In this document: positions 5,852 through 6,441 of the stretch, piece after piece
Position numbering within the stretch: position 1 is the first letter of the stretch
How the letters are laid out: each line of letters begins with the position of its first letter
Assembly: GCA_017551405.1 (NCBI GenBank)
Contig: JAFZLP010000100.1
Coordinates: 1 to 6,441 of the forward strand
Direction: 5' to 3'
DNA from: Bacteroidales bacterium
GTDB lineage: Bacteria > Bacteroidota > Bacteroidia > Bacteroidales > UBA932
DNA: 6,441 bases
The notes under the pieces: model-generated
Seen by the model: the letters and a program-made list of their open reading frames with translations, nothing else
Databases searched by the model: none
What the model was told of the DNA's origin: nothing
Position numbers and translations under genes: made by a program

Positions 5852-6441
5852 ATGACCATAGAAGAACAGATCAACTATTTCAAGCAGGGATTTCCCTGGC
5901 TCGAAGTAACCGCACCCGCCCGCCCGGACAGGGGCATAGAGGTGATGGACGAAGCCGCCCGTGAGGCTGCGGCGGCATACTCCGAAAGCGCAACCGTAGC
6001 GGGCAGGCTCAAGTTCGTGCCTGCTTCTGGCGCCGCATCCCGCATGTTCAAGGATATTTTCGCCGGCATGGAACGCCCCAACGACGCAGTCAGGCGCCTT
6101 ACCGCCGAGCTCGGCCGTTTCGCTTTCTACGATCCCGCCCTGTTCGGCACTCCTACCGCCGGCAACGACGAGGAATGCCTGCGCACCGCCCGTCTCCTCC
6201 TCACCGACGAGGGCCTCGGCTACGGCAGCAAGCCGAAGGGCGTGCTGGAATTCCACCGCTATCCCGGGGAGACCCGCACCGCTTTTGCGGAGCATCTCGT
6301 CGAAGGGCAGGAGTACATGCGCAATGCCGACGGCAGCGTAAACCTCTGTGTTACAATCTCTCCCGAACATAAGGAGCTTTTCACCGCCGCCCTTGAGAAG
6401 GTGCGCGCCGAGTATGAAAAGCGCTACGATGTCCGCTACAA
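5852..6441 (+). CDS. DUF4301 family protein, C-terminus beyond the window
   Basis: The frame opens at ATG 5852, 3 nt after the pdxB stop, and stays open to the right edge. 196 codons are visible of a family usually about 500 residues long. It begins MTIEEQINYFKQGFPWLEV. The two best family markers are KFVPASGAASRMFKDIF (54-70) and KPKGVLEFHRYPGETRTAFAEHL (127-149). There is no signal peptide and no membrane segment, so it is probably cytoplasmic. Function is not established. The Gly/Ala-Ser-Arg-Met motif after a short strand, then a Lys-Pro-Lys-Gly segment, resembles the nucleotide-binding loop and Lys motif of GT-A type nucleotidyltransferases, but this is only inference. Fourth gene of the recF-DUF721-pdxB unit. 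The link to pyridoxal phosphate synthesis or DNA repair may be positional only. Confidence 0.85.
   Translation, partial: MTIEEQINYFKQGFPWLEVTAPARPDRGIEVMDEAAREAAAAYSESATVAGRLKFVPASGAASRMFKDIFAGMERPNDAVRRLTAELGRFAFYDPALFGTPTAGNDEECLRTARLLLTDEGLGYGSKPKGVLEFHRYPGETRTAFAEHLVEGQEYMRNADGSVNLCVTISPEHKELFTAALEKVRAEYEKRYDVRY

Noticed and set aside
4835..6370. A 511-codon open frame on the minus strand across pdxB and the DUF4301 gene.
   Set aside because: It runs through two genes with convincing family motifs on the other strand and shows no domain pattern. Long antisense frames are expected at this GC content.

Overview
The window looks like ordinary chromosomal sequence from a GC-rich member of the Bacteroidota, most likely the order Bacteroidales. 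Three things point there. The only sizeable intergenic gap carries two matches to the Bacteroides-type promoter (-33 TTTG, 19-nt spacer, -7 TAnnTTTG). A DUF4301 gene, a family found mainly in Bacteroidota, sits at the right end. Most genes lack a well-placed Shine-Dalgarno sequence. No genus can be named from sequence alone.

Left half (1-3310, minus strand, transcribed right to left): a four-gene operon for a biotin-dependent, sodium-translocating acyl-CoA decarboxylase, best read as methylmalonyl-CoA decarboxylase. The order is mmdA (carboxyltransferase alpha), an OadG-like gamma/delta membrane subunit, the biotin carrier, and the beta membrane subunit, which runs off the left edge. Junctions are TGATG, ATGA and TAA directly followed by ATG, so there is no intergenic DNA inside the operon. 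MmdA moves the carboxyl group of (S)-methylmalonyl-CoA to biotin on the carrier. The beta subunit then decarboxylates carboxybiotin and exports Na+. The OadG-like subunit anchors the complex. This is the last step of the succinate-to-propionate pathway.

Centre (3311-3399): a short AT-rich divergent region. The promoter for mmdA and the promoter for recF interleave, so RNA polymerase probably cannot occupy both at once. Both leaders are very short.

Right half (3400-6441, plus strand): recF (recombination and replication-repair ATPase), a small DUF721/DciA-like protein, pdxB (4-phosphoerythronate dehydrogenase, vitamin B6 synthesis) and a DUF4301 protein cut by the right edge. Overlaps or gaps of no more than 3 nt indicate one transcription unit joining DNA maintenance, cofactor synthesis and an uncharacterised protein.

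I see no mobile element, CRISPR array, tRNA, rRNA or intrinsic terminator. I found no clear previously undescribed system. The points most worth a second look are the interleaved promoters, the recF-DUF721 coupling and the nucleotidyltransferase-like motifs in the DUF4301 protein.
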